Made by a program: the position numbers and the translations under genes. Below, piece by piece: positions 1 through 6,404 of a stretch of DNA of 9,457 bases. Origin of the DNA: Gallionella sp. UBA6045 (GTDB taxonomy: Bacteria > Pseudomonadota > Gammaproteobacteria > Burkholderiales > Gallionellaceae); NCBI GenBank assembly GCA_002429165.1, contig DIYV01000143.1:2292-11748 (forward strand), read 5' to 3'. Each line of letters starts with the position of its first letter. Positions within the stretch are counted from its first letter, which is position 1. The notes under the pieces are model-generated. The model did no database searches and was not told the origin of the DNA. It saw only the letters and a program-made list of their open reading frames with translations.

Positions 1-2
1 GG

Positions 3-386
3 GGAGGCCGGGAGGGGTTAGGTTTTTTCCGCTACAACAAAAATCTCACCGCACTCGCCCGCGAAAACCGCAAGAATCCCACCGCAGCAGAAATCAAAAT
101 GTGGACTGAAGTGCTTTGTATGCGGCAATTTTTGCACTACAAATTCCTGCGCCAGAAACCCATTGCCAACTTTATTGTTGATTTTTACTGTTCAGAACTA
201 CACCTCGTCATCGAGATTGATGGCGACACTCATGGCGAAACGATAACCTATGATCTCGAACGCACCAAACTTCTGAATGCGCGCGGACTCATGGTAATCC
301 GTTATACCAACGAAGATATCCTGAAAAATATCGCGGGCGTTTATGACGATCTGTCGCGCCGGATTCCGCAGAGTGTCCCGAAATGA
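3..386 (+). CDS. DUF559 domain protein (Vsr-like endonuclease fold), 5' end outside window
   Basis: The frame is open from the left edge of the window to the TGA at 384-386. The first ATG is at 99, but the codons before it read as normal DUF559 N-terminus ([21 protein letters not shown]), so the gene very probably starts left of the window; no ATG, GTG or TTG lies in frame between 3 and 99. Family hallmarks are [19 protein letters not shown] followed by [10 protein letters not shown], which carry the acidic residues of the PD-(D/E)xK/Vsr-like nuclease fold, and then a [20 protein letters not shown] block. DUF559 proteins are small, scattered and mostly uncharacterised; DNA cleavage is inferred from the fold. 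The stop overlaps the rlmH start as ATGA, so it is co-transcribed and probably translationally coupled. The 5' half is more A-rich than its neighbours, which fits acquisition by transfer. Confidence 0.85.
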   Translation, partial: GGREGLGFFRYNKNLTALARENRKNPTAAEIKMWTEVLCMRQFLHYKFLRQKPIANFIVDFYCSELHLVIEIDGDTHGETITYDLERTKLLNARGLMVIRYTNEDILKNIAGVYDDLSRRIPQSVPK

Positions 387-853
387 AACTGATCATCGTC
401 TCGGTCGGACACAAAATGCCGGACTGGATCACGACGGGCTTCAATGAATACACCAAGCGCATGCCGCGCGAGGCGCAGATTTTGCTGCTGGAAATAAAGC
501 CCGAACCGCGCACCACCGGCAAGACTACGGCACAGATCATGGAGGCCGAAGCGCAGCGCATCCTCGCTGTCCTGCCGCAAAACTGCCGGCGCATCGCATT
601 GGATGAACGCGGCACACAGCCAACCACCAGACAGCTCGCTGCGCAGATGCAGGACTGGATGCGCGAAGGGGGCGATGTTGCATTCATCATTGGCGGCGCG
701 GATGGCTTGCATGAATCGGTCAAACAGGCCGCACAGCAGTTGCTGGCGCTGTCAGCGCTCACGCTGCCGCATGCTTTTGTGCGTGTATTGCTTGCCGAAC
801 AGTTGTACCGGGCGCATAGCTTGATGCACAATCACCCATATCATCGGGAATAG
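383..853 (+). CDS. rlmH: 23S rRNA (pseudouridine1915-N3)-methyltransferase RlmH
   Basis: This SPOUT-class methyltransferase uses S-adenosylmethionine to methylate pseudouridine 1915 in helix 69 of 23S rRNA, acting on assembled 70S ribosomes in the cytoplasm. At 156 residues it matches the usual length of about 155. It starts with the family's MKLIIVSVG, has LDERG at 73-77, the SAM-knot glycine stretch FIIGGADGL at 101-109, and the very conserved tail [21 protein letters not shown] from 136 to the end. The ATG at 383 overlaps the stop of the upstream DUF559 gene, and there is no clear Shine-Dalgarno just before it, so translation probably depends on coupling. In many betaproteobacteria rlmH follows rsfS directly; here a DUF559 gene sits immediately in front. 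maf follows after 9 bp. Confidence 0.97.
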   Translation: MKLIIVSVGHKMPDWITTGFNEYTKRMPREAQILLLEIKPEPRTTGKTTAQIMEAEAQRILAVLPQNCRRIALDERGTQPTTRQLAAQMQDWMREGGDVAFIIGGADGLHESVKQAAQQLLALSALTLPHAFVRVLLAEQLYRAHSLMHNHPYHRE

Positions 854-862
854 GAAATCGTC

Positions 863-1483
863 ATGCGCATCATCCAGCCACGCATTTACCTCGCCTCGCA
901 GAGTCCGCGCCGGCGCGAATTGCTCAAGCAAATCGGCATTAATTTCGAGATGCTGTTGCTGCGTTCAGACCCGCGCCGCAATCCGGAAGTGGATGAGACT
1001 CCCCATGCCGGTGAGCAGCCGGAGAGCTATGTCAAACGGGTCGCCCAGGCCAAGGCAGAAGCAGGTTATGCCGCTCTCAGGTTTCGCAACCTTCCTTCGT
1101 TCCCTGTTCTGGCCGCCGATACGACCGTCACGCTGGACGGCAGGATATTCGGCAAGCCGGACAGCGCAGAGCATGCGGTCGACATGCTGCGCCAGCTTTC
1201 CGGAACAGAGCACCAGGTGCTTAGCGCGGTTGCAATCGCTTTGGACGCGCATGTCGAAGTTGCGCTTTCCACTTCCACGGTGCGTTTCGTCATGCTCAGC
1301 GAAGAGCGCATCCGCCGCTACCTGCACACCCGCGAATACGCGGACAAGGCCGGTGGCTATGCCATACAGGGGCAGGCCGGCGCATTCGTCGAATACCTGT
1401 CAGGCAGCTATTCCGGGGTGATGGGTCTGCCGCTGTTCGAAACGGTTCAATTGCTGCAGCGCTTTGATTACCCCACGCCGTAG
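863..1483 (+). CDS. maf: Maf family nucleoside triphosphate pyrophosphatase (YhdE type)
   Basis: Maf proteins hydrolyse nucleoside triphosphates to the monophosphate and pyrophosphate. The YhdE subgroup prefers dTTP, UTP and modified pyrimidine nucleotides, and probably cleans the nucleotide pool. The 206 residues show ASQSPRRRELL at 11-21, the acidic centre VLAADTTV with Asp86, GKP with Lys98, then DKAGGYAIQGQAGAFVEYLS from 161 and GSYSGVMGLPLFET from 181. This arrangement is that of the YhdE branch rather than the YceF (m7GTP) branch. The start at 863 is supported by AGGA at 853-856, which overlaps the last base of the rlmH stop. It is slightly longer than the usual 190-200 residues because of the segment between residues 35 and 55, which looks like normal family variation. 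Confidence 0.95.
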   Translation: MRIIQPRIYLASQSPRRRELLKQIGINFEMLLLRSDPRRNPEVDETPHAGEQPESYVKRVAQAKAEAGYAALRFRNLPSFPVLAADTTVTLDGRIFGKPDSAEHAVDMLRQLSGTEHQVLSAVAIALDAHVEVALSTSTVRFVMLSEERIRRYLHTREYADKAGGYAIQGQAGAFVEYLSGSYSGVMGLPLFETVQLLQRFDYPTP

Positions 1484-1624
1484 TATGCTTCTAGAAATTT
1501 GTTCTGCGGGATGAAGCGCAAGAAGCCGCACAGCGAGCGACGAGACATATCGAACAGATAGGCGAGAAGTGAGCGAGCACGCGACGCCGCGATTTGCCCG
1601 CAAAAGGAATTTATAGAGGCATAC
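1484..1624 (+). promoter_or_regulatory. 141-bp maf-rng leader with GCGAG-rich segment
   Basis: No gene is supported here. The plus strand is purine-rich, with two GCGAG-rich blocks (about 1532-1544 and 1561-1578) separated by an AT-richer stretch. The 8-bp palindrome TTCTAGAA lies just after the maf stop. A good Shine-Dalgarno AGAGG at 1615-1619, 5 nt before the rng ATG, is preceded by AAGGA at 1604-1608. This may be the 5' untranslated leader of rng or an intergenic repeat; neither can be decided from the window alone. Confidence 0.4.
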
Positions 1625-3079
1625 ATGAGCGAAGAGATACTGATCAATGTGACCCCGCAGGAGACCCGCGTAGCGGTGATGCAGCTCGGCGTGGTGCAGG
1701 ACCTGCACATCGAGCGCGGCAGCAGCCGCGGCATCGTCAGCAACGTTTACCTCGGCAAGGTCAAACGCGTGCTGCCCGGGATGCAATCTGCGTTCATCGA
1801 TATCGGCCTGGAGCGCTCGGCTTTTTTGCATGTGGCGGATATATGGGAAAACAGCCACAACATCGAGACAGCCAAACCGATCGAGAAGGTGCTGTTTGAA
1901 GGCAAGACCCTGATGGTGCAAGTCATCAAGGAGCCGATCGGCAGCAAGGGTGCGCGGCTGTCCACCCAGCTCAGCATCGCCGGTCGATTGCTGGTGTATC
2001 TGCCTCAGGAGACGCACATCGGCGTATCGCAACGCATCGAAACCGTGGAACAGCGCGATGCCTTGCGTGCCAGCCTGCAAGCCGCTCTGCCGCCCGAACA
2101 CCAGGGCGGCTACATCATACGCACCGTGGCGGAAGCTTCGCCAGAACTTGATTTTGCCGCCGACATCGCCTATCTGGACAAACTGTGGGGTAATTTGCAA
2201 ACCATTGCGAAAACCGCCAGTGCGCCGCAACTGCTGTATCAGGAACTCGACATCAGCCTGCGCGTGCTGCGTGATTTTGTCAGCCAGGATACCGTGCGCA
2301 TCCTGGTCGATTCGCGCAGCACTTACCAAAGAATGCTGGAATTCGCGCAAGCCTACAATACGATTGCGAGCGGCAAGCTCGAGCACTATCCCGGCTCACG
2401 CCCGCTGTTCGATCTGCATGGCGTGGAAGAAGAGATCGAGCGCGCCCTGTCCAAGCGCGTCGACCTGAAATCCGGCGGCTATCTGATCATCGACCAGACC
2501 GAGGCGATGACCACCATAGACGTGAATACCGGCGGCTATGTCGGGTTGCGCAGTTTTGACGACACCATTTTCAAGACCAATCTGGAAGCCACGCAAGTCA
2601 TCGCGAGGCAATTGCGCCTGCGCAATCTGGGCGGCATCATCATCTGCGATTTCATCGACATGGATACCCAGGATCATCGCGATGCCGTGCTGGAAGAATT
2701 CAAAAAAGCCCTGGCTCGCGATCACACACGCATCACCGTGAACGGCTTCTCGTCGCTGGGTCTGGTGGAAATGACACGCAAGCGCACCCGCGAAAGTCTG
2801 GCGCATGTGATGTGCGAACCATGCCCCACCTGCCAGGGGCGCGGCGAAGTGAAAACCGCCCAGACAGTATGCTACGAGATCCTGCGCGAAATCCTCCGTG
2901 AAGCGCGCCAGTTCAACGCGCGCGAATACCGCATTCTTGGATCGCAGCAGGTGATCGATTTGTTCCTGGAGGAAGAATCACAGGCGCTCGCGATGCTTTC
3001 CGACTTCATTGCCAAGCCGATCTCGATGCAGGTCGAAACGATGTACAGCCAGGAACAATACGACGTGATTTTGATGTAA
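1625..3079 (+). CDS. rng: Ribonuclease G (RNase E/G family)
   Basis: RNase G is a single-strand-specific endoribonuclease that matures the 5' end of 16S rRNA and degrades some mRNAs; it lacks the long scaffold tail of RNase E. At 484 residues it matches E. coli RNase G (about 489). The N-terminus ILINVTPQETRVA leads into an S1 RNA-binding region (about 38-120, with RGIVSNVYLGKVKRVLPGMQ). The catalytic DNase I-like part carries TIDVNTGG with Asp299 and IIICDFIDMD with Asp342, matching the metal-binding Asp303 and Asp346 of RNase E. The zinc-link CPTCQGRG follows, with Cys400 and Cys403, which joins subunits in RNase E. The start is set by AGAGG 5 nt upstream. It belongs to the conserved rlmH-maf-rng block, separated from maf by a 141-bp leader. 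Confidence 0.97.
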   Translation: MSEEILINVTPQETRVAVMQLGVVQDLHIERGSSRGIVSNVYLGKVKRVLPGMQSAFIDIGLERSAFLHVADIWENSHNIETAKPIEKVLFEGKTLMVQVIKEPIGSKGARLSTQLSIAGRLLVYLPQETHIGVSQRIETVEQRDALRASLQAALPPEHQGGYIIRTVAEASPELDFAADIAYLDKLWGNLQTIAKTASAPQLLYQELDISLRVLRDFVSQDTVRILVDSRSTYQRMLEFAQAYNTIASGKLEHYPGSRPLFDLHGVEEEIERALSKRVDLKSGGYLIIDQTEAMTTIDVNTGGYVGLRSFDDTIFKTNLEATQVIARQLRLRNLGGIIICDFIDMDTQDHRDAVLEEFKKALARDHTRITVNGFSSLGLVEMTRKRTRESLAHVMCEPCPTCQGRGEVKTAQTVCYEILREILREARQFNAREYRILGSQQVIDLFLEEESQALAMLSDFIAKPISMQVETMYSQEQYDVILM

Positions 3080-3116
3080 GGCGTGCGATATGCGGGAAAA
3101 TTCAAGGATGGATAAA

Positions 3117-3473
3117 ATGACAAAGACGGCGCTGCTGGCGATATTCACCCTGCCCCTGGCGATCGGCGGGTGCGGCAATTCCGATTCGCAGCAGGGAGCC
3201 GTTCCGCTAAAGAACGCTGCAGCGGACGACATGTCCCGATTGTGCTCGTCTATTGAAGCCACCGGCCTCACCAAGCAATGCGCTGTCAACACTCGCGACA
3301 GCACGGTTCACGTCACAATCGACAGCTTTGACGATGAAGCGGCCAGGAATGTTTGTGCCGATGTCGCAAACAGGATGGCGCAACTGACTGCCCGTTTTTC
3401 AAGCCAATGGATGCTGCAAGTGTTTTCCCAGTATCGCAGCGACAAACCGATGGCTACCTGCCCGCTGCATTAG
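3117..3473 (+). CDS. Small predicted lipoprotein with four further cysteines, function unknown
   Basis: The 118-residue product from the ATG at 3117 has a classic lipoprotein signal: MTK, a hydrophobic core, then the lipobox AIGGC with Cys19 as the lipidation site. Gly at +2 suggests sorting to the outer membrane. The mature part is hydrophilic, has Cys43, Cys55, Cys80 and Cys115, which could form two disulfides, and ends in QWMLQVFSQYRSDKPMATCP. AAGGA at 3104-3108 lies 8 nt before this start. In-frame ATGs at 3108 and 3090 are alternatives; the one at 3090 has AAGG overlapping the rng stop, but it would give an unusually long n-region. It lies 37 bp after rng and is probably transcribed with it. 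I do not recognise a named family and assign no function. Confidence 0.75.
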   Translation: MTKTALLAIFTLPLAIGGCGNSDSQQGAVPLKNAAADDMSRLCSSIEATGLTKQCAVNTRDSTVHVTIDSFDDEAARNVCADVANRMAQLTARFSSQWMLQVFSQYRSDKPMATCPLH

Positions 3474-3528
3474 CAGCCCGTTGCCCGCCGAATTTTCTGT
3501 TGTTGCGCGCAAACATTCCCGAGCGTAT

Positions 3529-3545
3529 CACCGGGAAACCCGGTG
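3529..3545. terminator. GC-rich hairpin between convergent genes (possible weak terminator)
   Basis: A perfect inverted repeat CACCGGG-AAA-CCCGGTG forms a 7-bp stem with a 3-nt loop. It lies 56 bp after the lipoprotein stop and 6 bp after the permease stop on the other strand. No T-tract follows on either strand, so it is not a standard intrinsic terminator. It could still stop or stabilise transcripts from both sides. Confidence 0.4.
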
Positions 3546-3551
3546 CAAGGC

Positions 3552-4322
3552 TCATTCCGCCAGCGTCGGGTACAACCTCACTGCGATGGACAGCAGGGCA
3601 ATGAATACCGCGAGCATGACCGAGAAATCGACGGCGTAACCGTGCACGCTTTCCCCGCCGCTGATCATCAGTCCGCGCAGCGCGTCGATCAGATAAGTGA
3701 GCGGATTGATCTGTGCGACGACGCGCAGCCAGCCCGGCATGATGTCCAGCGGATAGATCGCATTGCTCGCGAAAAACATCGGCATGGTCAGCAGCTGGCC
3801 GATGCCCATGAAACGCTCGCGCGTTTTTACGATGCACGCAATGATCAGCGAGAACGTGGCGAATATTCCCGATCCCAGCATCACGCCGGCCAGCACCGCG
3901 AAGATCGCCAGCGGCTCCAGCCTGAGCGAGACATGCATGACGAGAGCGACGAGGTAAATGACCACGGCTTGCAGGATGCCGCGGAATCCCGCGGCGACCG
4001 CTTTGCCAAACACCAGCGAAATGCGCCGTGCGGGACTCACCAGGAGTTTATGCACCACGCCGAGGTCGCGCTCCCAGATCACTGCGATGCCATAGAAGAT
4101 CGCGCTGAACAGCACGCTCTGCGCGAGGATGCCGGGTGTGATGAACGCGAGGTAGCTTAGCTGGCCGGTGTGGATGCCGCGCACCTGTGCAAGCACCTGT
4201 CCGAACACCACCAGCCACAGTACCGGCTGCACCGCGCGGGAGATGATTTCGGTCGGATCGCGGACGAGCTTGATCATCTCTACTTCCACTATCGCTGCAC
4301 TCTCGCGGATGAGTCGTTTCAT
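3552..4322 (-). CDS. ABC-2 type transporter permease
   Basis: This is the membrane subunit of an exporter of the ABC-2 class (DrrB/NodJ/YadH-like). The 256 residues contain a cytoplasmic amphipathic start and about six membrane segments (roughly 31-47, 57-82, 107-129, 136-163, 172-190 and 232-250). Between the second and third is WERDLGVVHKLLVSP, the conserved E-x3-G-x4-L-x3-P coupling element that contacts the ATPase. Near the C-terminus SNAIYPLDIMPGWLR and INPLTYLIDALRGLM are the family's signature. Its ATG is 11 bp after the stop of the ATPase gene, so the two form one unit. The exported substrate cannot be read from the sequence; drugs, lipids and polysaccharides are all known for this class. 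Confidence 0.93.
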   Translation of the reverse strand: MKRLIRESAAIVEVEMIKLVRDPTEIISRAVQPVLWLVVFGQVLAQVRGIHTGQLSYLAFITPGILAQSVLFSAIFYGIAVIWERDLGVVHKLLVSPARRISLVFGKAVAAGFRGILQAVVIYLVALVMHVSLRLEPLAIFAVLAGVMLGSGIFATFSLIIACIVKTRERFMGIGQLLTMPMFFASNAIYPLDIMPGWLRVVAQINPLTYLIDALRGLMISGGESVHGYAVDFSVMLAVFIALLSIAVRLYPTLAE

Positions 4323-4333
4323 CTGATCGTCAC

Positions 4334-5149
4334 TCAGCCGAGGCGGTGGGCAGTTCTGCGGTTCCGGGCGACCTCGCTGAAAGTGCCGCTTTCGTGTATC
4401 AGGCCACCCGCGTAATGTATGAACACGTCATCCATGGTCGCTTCCGCTCCGAGACCCGCGCGCAATTCGGCCGGTTTGCCGACCACGCTTATCCGCCCCT
4501 CATGCAGGATCGCCAGTTCGTCGGAAAGTGTCTCGGCTTCTTCCATATCGTGCGTGGTGATCAGAACCGTCATGCCATAGTCGCGCCTGAGGTTCAGCAG
4601 ACGATCCCATACCATGCGGCGCGCAACGGGATCGAGCCCGATCGTCGGCTCATCCAGGAACAGGATCGCGGGGCGATGCAACATGGCCTGGGCAAGTTCG
4701 AGCCTGCGGATCATACCCCCGGAATAGGTTTTGACCAGTCTGTGCGCCGTATCGGCAAGGCCCATGAATTCGAGCGCGCTGGCGATGCGTTCGCTCCTTT
4801 CTGGTGCCGGCAGTCCATAGAGTTTGGCCGACAGGCGCAGGTTTTCGTAACCGGTCAGCGCGCCATCGGCCGACACGAGTTGCGATACATAGCCGATGCG
4901 CCGTCTGACCTCTCCCGGCGACTTGATGATGTCGAATCCGCCGACTTCGGCCGAGCCGGATGTCGGCGACAGCAGTGTCGTGAGCATCTTGATCAGGGTG
5001 CTCTTTCCCGCCCCGTTTGCGCCGAGCAAGCCGAAAATTTCCCCATAGGGAATGCGCAGTTCGATACCATCCGCAGCTGTCAAATTCCCGAACCGGCGTG
5101 TCAGCTCAGACGTTTTGATGGCAAAATTGCCGGATGCGGCGGTGTTCAT
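4334..5149 (-). CDS. ABC transporter ATP-binding protein (DrrA/NodI-like)
   Basis: The nucleotide-binding subunit that powers the neighbouring ABC-2 permease. All motifs are intact in the 271 residues: Walker A GANGAGKST at 43-51, Q-loop at Gln90 (YVSQ), signature YSGGM at 142-146, Walker B ILFLDEPT with Glu167, and the switch His200 in TTHDM. The end of the conserved core, GAEATMDDVFIHYAG (234-248), is the C-terminal motif of the DrrA/NodI group of exporters. The upstream frame closes at 5191 with no other ATG, so 5149 is the best start even though the ribosome site is weak (AGG about 12 nt before). It is preceded by a 59-codon gene 44 bp away and is probably transcribed with it. About 20 residues of charged, arginine-rich tail follow the conserved part. 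Confidence 0.95.
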   Translation of the reverse strand: MNTAASGNFAIKTSELTRRFGNLTAADGIELRIPYGEIFGLLGANGAGKSTLIKMLTTLLSPTSGSAEVGGFDIIKSPGEVRRRIGYVSQLVSADGALTGYENLRLSAKLYGLPAPERSERIASALEFMGLADTAHRLVKTYSGGMIRRLELAQAMLHRPAILFLDEPTIGLDPVARRMVWDRLLNLRRDYGMTVLITTHDMEEAETLSDELAILHEGRISVVGKPAELRAGLGAEATMDDVFIHYAGGLIHESGTFSEVARNRRTAHRLG

Positions 5150-5173
5150 ATGGGCGGATGGCCTGCGGTTACC

Positions 5174-5454
5174 AGCTACGTTCCCGCATCATTTCAGGAA
5201 ATCTCCTGATCCTCATCGGAGGGCATGGTCGTCAGTGCCAGTTCAAGATTCGCGGCAAGGTTGCCGGCATATTTTGCCGCTTCGAATAAATGAAGCGACT
5301 CGTAGTATTTGGCTTTCAGCCGAAAATTGTCGATATCGTCCGACAGTATTTTTCTTGTTTCGTCTTTAGTCATCTCGCAACTCCTGATGTTGATGGATAA
5401 GATTGGGACGGAGCCCCATTGATGTTCGTAGATTAAAATTTGAGCTACGTTCCC
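5174..5454. repeat. 12-bp direct repeat AGCTACGTTCCC, two copies flanking the small gene
   Basis: AGCTACGTTCCC occurs at 5174-5185 and again at 5443-5454, 269 bp apart. On the coding (minus) strand it reads GGGAACGTAGCT and lies just upstream of the ATPase gene and just upstream of the 59-codon gene. It may be a pair of operator sites or the trace of a local duplication; the flanks of the two copies differ. Confidence 0.45.
5194..5373 (-). CDS. Small hypothetical protein, 59 residues, upstream of the ABC transporter
   Basis: This short gene begins at the ATG complementary to 5371-5373 and ends at a TGA complementary to 5194-5196. It has the best ribosome binding site of this region: AGGAG (complement of 5381-5385) 7 nt before the ATG. 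The product starts MTKDETRKILSDDIDNFRLK, continues with an alanine- and leucine-rich middle (AAKYAGNLAANLELALTT), and ends in an acidic tail (PSDEDQEIS). No membrane segment, signal peptide or cysteine is visible; it looks largely helical and soluble. It sits 44 bp upstream of the ATPase gene on the same strand, so it may be the first gene of the exporter operon. I do not recognise a family. Confidence 0.65.
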   Translation of the reverse strand: MTKDETRKILSDDIDNFRLKAKYYESLHLFEAAKYAGNLAANLELALTTMPSDEDQEIS

Positions 5455-5546
5455 AATTGTTTTGCAATTGCTTGGCAGAGCCTATTCCGGACAGATCAGA
5501 TGCCCCCGGGATCAAAACATATGAAGGTTTTATTTCAGGGAAATGA
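5374..5546. other. 173-bp intergenic region before the small gene
   Basis: AT-rich spacer between the DUF1003 gene and the 59-codon gene, both on the minus strand. It contains one copy of a 12-bp repeat (5443-5454), a pair of CAATTG palindromes separated by 5 bp (5454-5459 and 5465-5470), and a short hairpin on the minus strand GGGGC-TCC-GTCCC (complement of about 5405-5417). A TAATCT-like -10 lies on the minus strand near 5428-5433, but no convincing -35 fits it. The promoter of the small gene and transporter probably lies here. Confidence 0.35.
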
Positions 5547-6377
5547 TTATTTTTTCCCGCGTAATATTTCTTCCACATCCTCGATTTTGTCATAGAGCAG
5601 GTTGATTCTGCGTGCAAGCCCCTGGATTTCAGTATGCGCGCGCCGGTTCACGTCAAAGTCCAGTTCATTCCGAAGACGGTCTTTCTTGTCCTGGCGATTC
5701 TGGCTCATCATGATCACAGGGGCCTGTATCGCCGCAATCATCGACAAGAACAGGTTGAGCAGTATGAACGGGTAAGGATCCCAGGCATTGCCCTTTAATT
5801 CGACGTTGATGAGCGTATATGCAAGGAGCACCAATCCGAAAATGATGATGAAGTTCCAGGAGCCGCCAAATGAGGCAACCACATCGGCAATTCGTTCCCC
5901 CATAGTTTGGGATTCTTCAAATAGTTCGTTCGGGTTGCGTGCAGCACGCAGGCGAACCAGTCTTTCGGTAGCATGAAACTGCCTGCCCATGACTTTCATC
6001 AGGTCCAGTCCGGCGTCCGGCTTGCTGCGAATCAGCACGGTGATGTCATTGAGGTCCAGTTCTATGCACAGCGATTCCTGCACGGCCGTGGCTTCGGTTT
6101 GGTGCGGGGTCTGTGCCAGCATGGATGCAAAACCAAACACATCGCCCTTGATCGGTTCGTCCAACAATACGATTTGATTGTCCTCATCAATGGTCGAGAC
6201 TTGGACCGAACCGGACAACATGATGAACGCACGGTTACTTGGATCGCCTTGCTTGTATATCCGCTGGCGCGGCGCAAACTTGCATAGCTCGACCTGACTG
6301 GCGAGAACATCCAACTCCTCCTTGTCGAGCAAAGAGAATAACGAGACATCCTGGAGGACTTCCGGATTACAGGACAT
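5547..6377 (-). CDS. Cyclic-nucleotide-binding-fold / DUF1003 membrane protein
   Basis: A two-part protein. The N-terminal part (about 10-130 from the chosen start) has the Crp-like beta-barrel, with FAPRQRIYKQGDPSNRAFIMLSGSVQV and later GDVFGFASMLAQ. The C-terminal part is DUF1003: ERIADVVASFGGSWNFIII begins the first membrane segment, DPYPFILLNLFLSMIAAIQAP the second, then the hallmark MMSQNRQDKKDR. A charged, probably coiled-coil tail ends in KIEDVEEILRGKK. It probably senses a small molecule at the inner membrane; DUF1003 has no established role. The nucleotide-binding Glu and Arg of Crp are not conserved (FGF for FGE, QTEA for ERSA), so cAMP binding is doubtful. I chose the ATG at 6377; a GTG at 6404 would add nine residues, and neither has a good ribosome site. 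Confidence 0.88.
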   Translation of the reverse strand: MSCNPEVLQDVSLFSLLDKEELDVLASQVELCKFAPRQRIYKQGDPSNRAFIMLSGSVQVSTIDEDNQIVLLDEPIKGDVFGFASMLAQTPHQTEATAVQESLCIELDLNDITVLIRSKPDAGLDLMKVMGRQFHATERLVRLRAARNPNELFEESQTMGERIADVVASFGGSWNFIIIFGLVLLAYTLINVELKGNAWDPYPFILLNLFLSMIAAIQAPVIMMSQNRQDKKDRLRNELDFDVNRRAHTEIQGLARRINLLYDKIEDVEEILRGKK

Positions 6378-6404
6378 AGAGCACCGAACACTTTCTTGAG
6401 CCAC

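Noticed and set aside
289..831. Open frame of 180 codons on the minus strand opposite rlmH
   Set aside because: rlmH is certain on the plus strand; the antisense product is Cys/Ser/Arg-rich without family features.
1400..2386. Open frame of 328 codons on the minus strand opposite rng
   Set aside because: It lies wholly against the clearly conserved maf end and rng; its product is His/Gln/Leu-rich with no domain pattern, typical of an antisense frame in GC-rich coding DNA.
3543..4160. Open frame of 205 codons on the plus strand opposite the permease
   Set aside because: The product is full of Asp, His, Gln and Arg, which is the complement of a membrane protein read in the opposite direction.
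4346..5209. Open frame of 287 codons on the plus strand opposite the ABC ATPase
   Set aside because: The minus strand carries all ABC ATPase motifs; the plus-strand product has no recognisable pattern and an Arg/Gln/His-rich composition.
5405..5417. Short hairpin on the minus strand (GGGGC-TCC-GTCCC) as a terminator
   Set aside because: Only five pairs including one G-U, and no T-tract follows.
5366..5617. Frame of 83 codons on the minus strand bridging the DUF1003 end and the small gene start
   Set aside because: It overlaps the DUF1003 C-terminus in another frame and runs into the start of the 59-codon gene; no ribosome site or family pattern.
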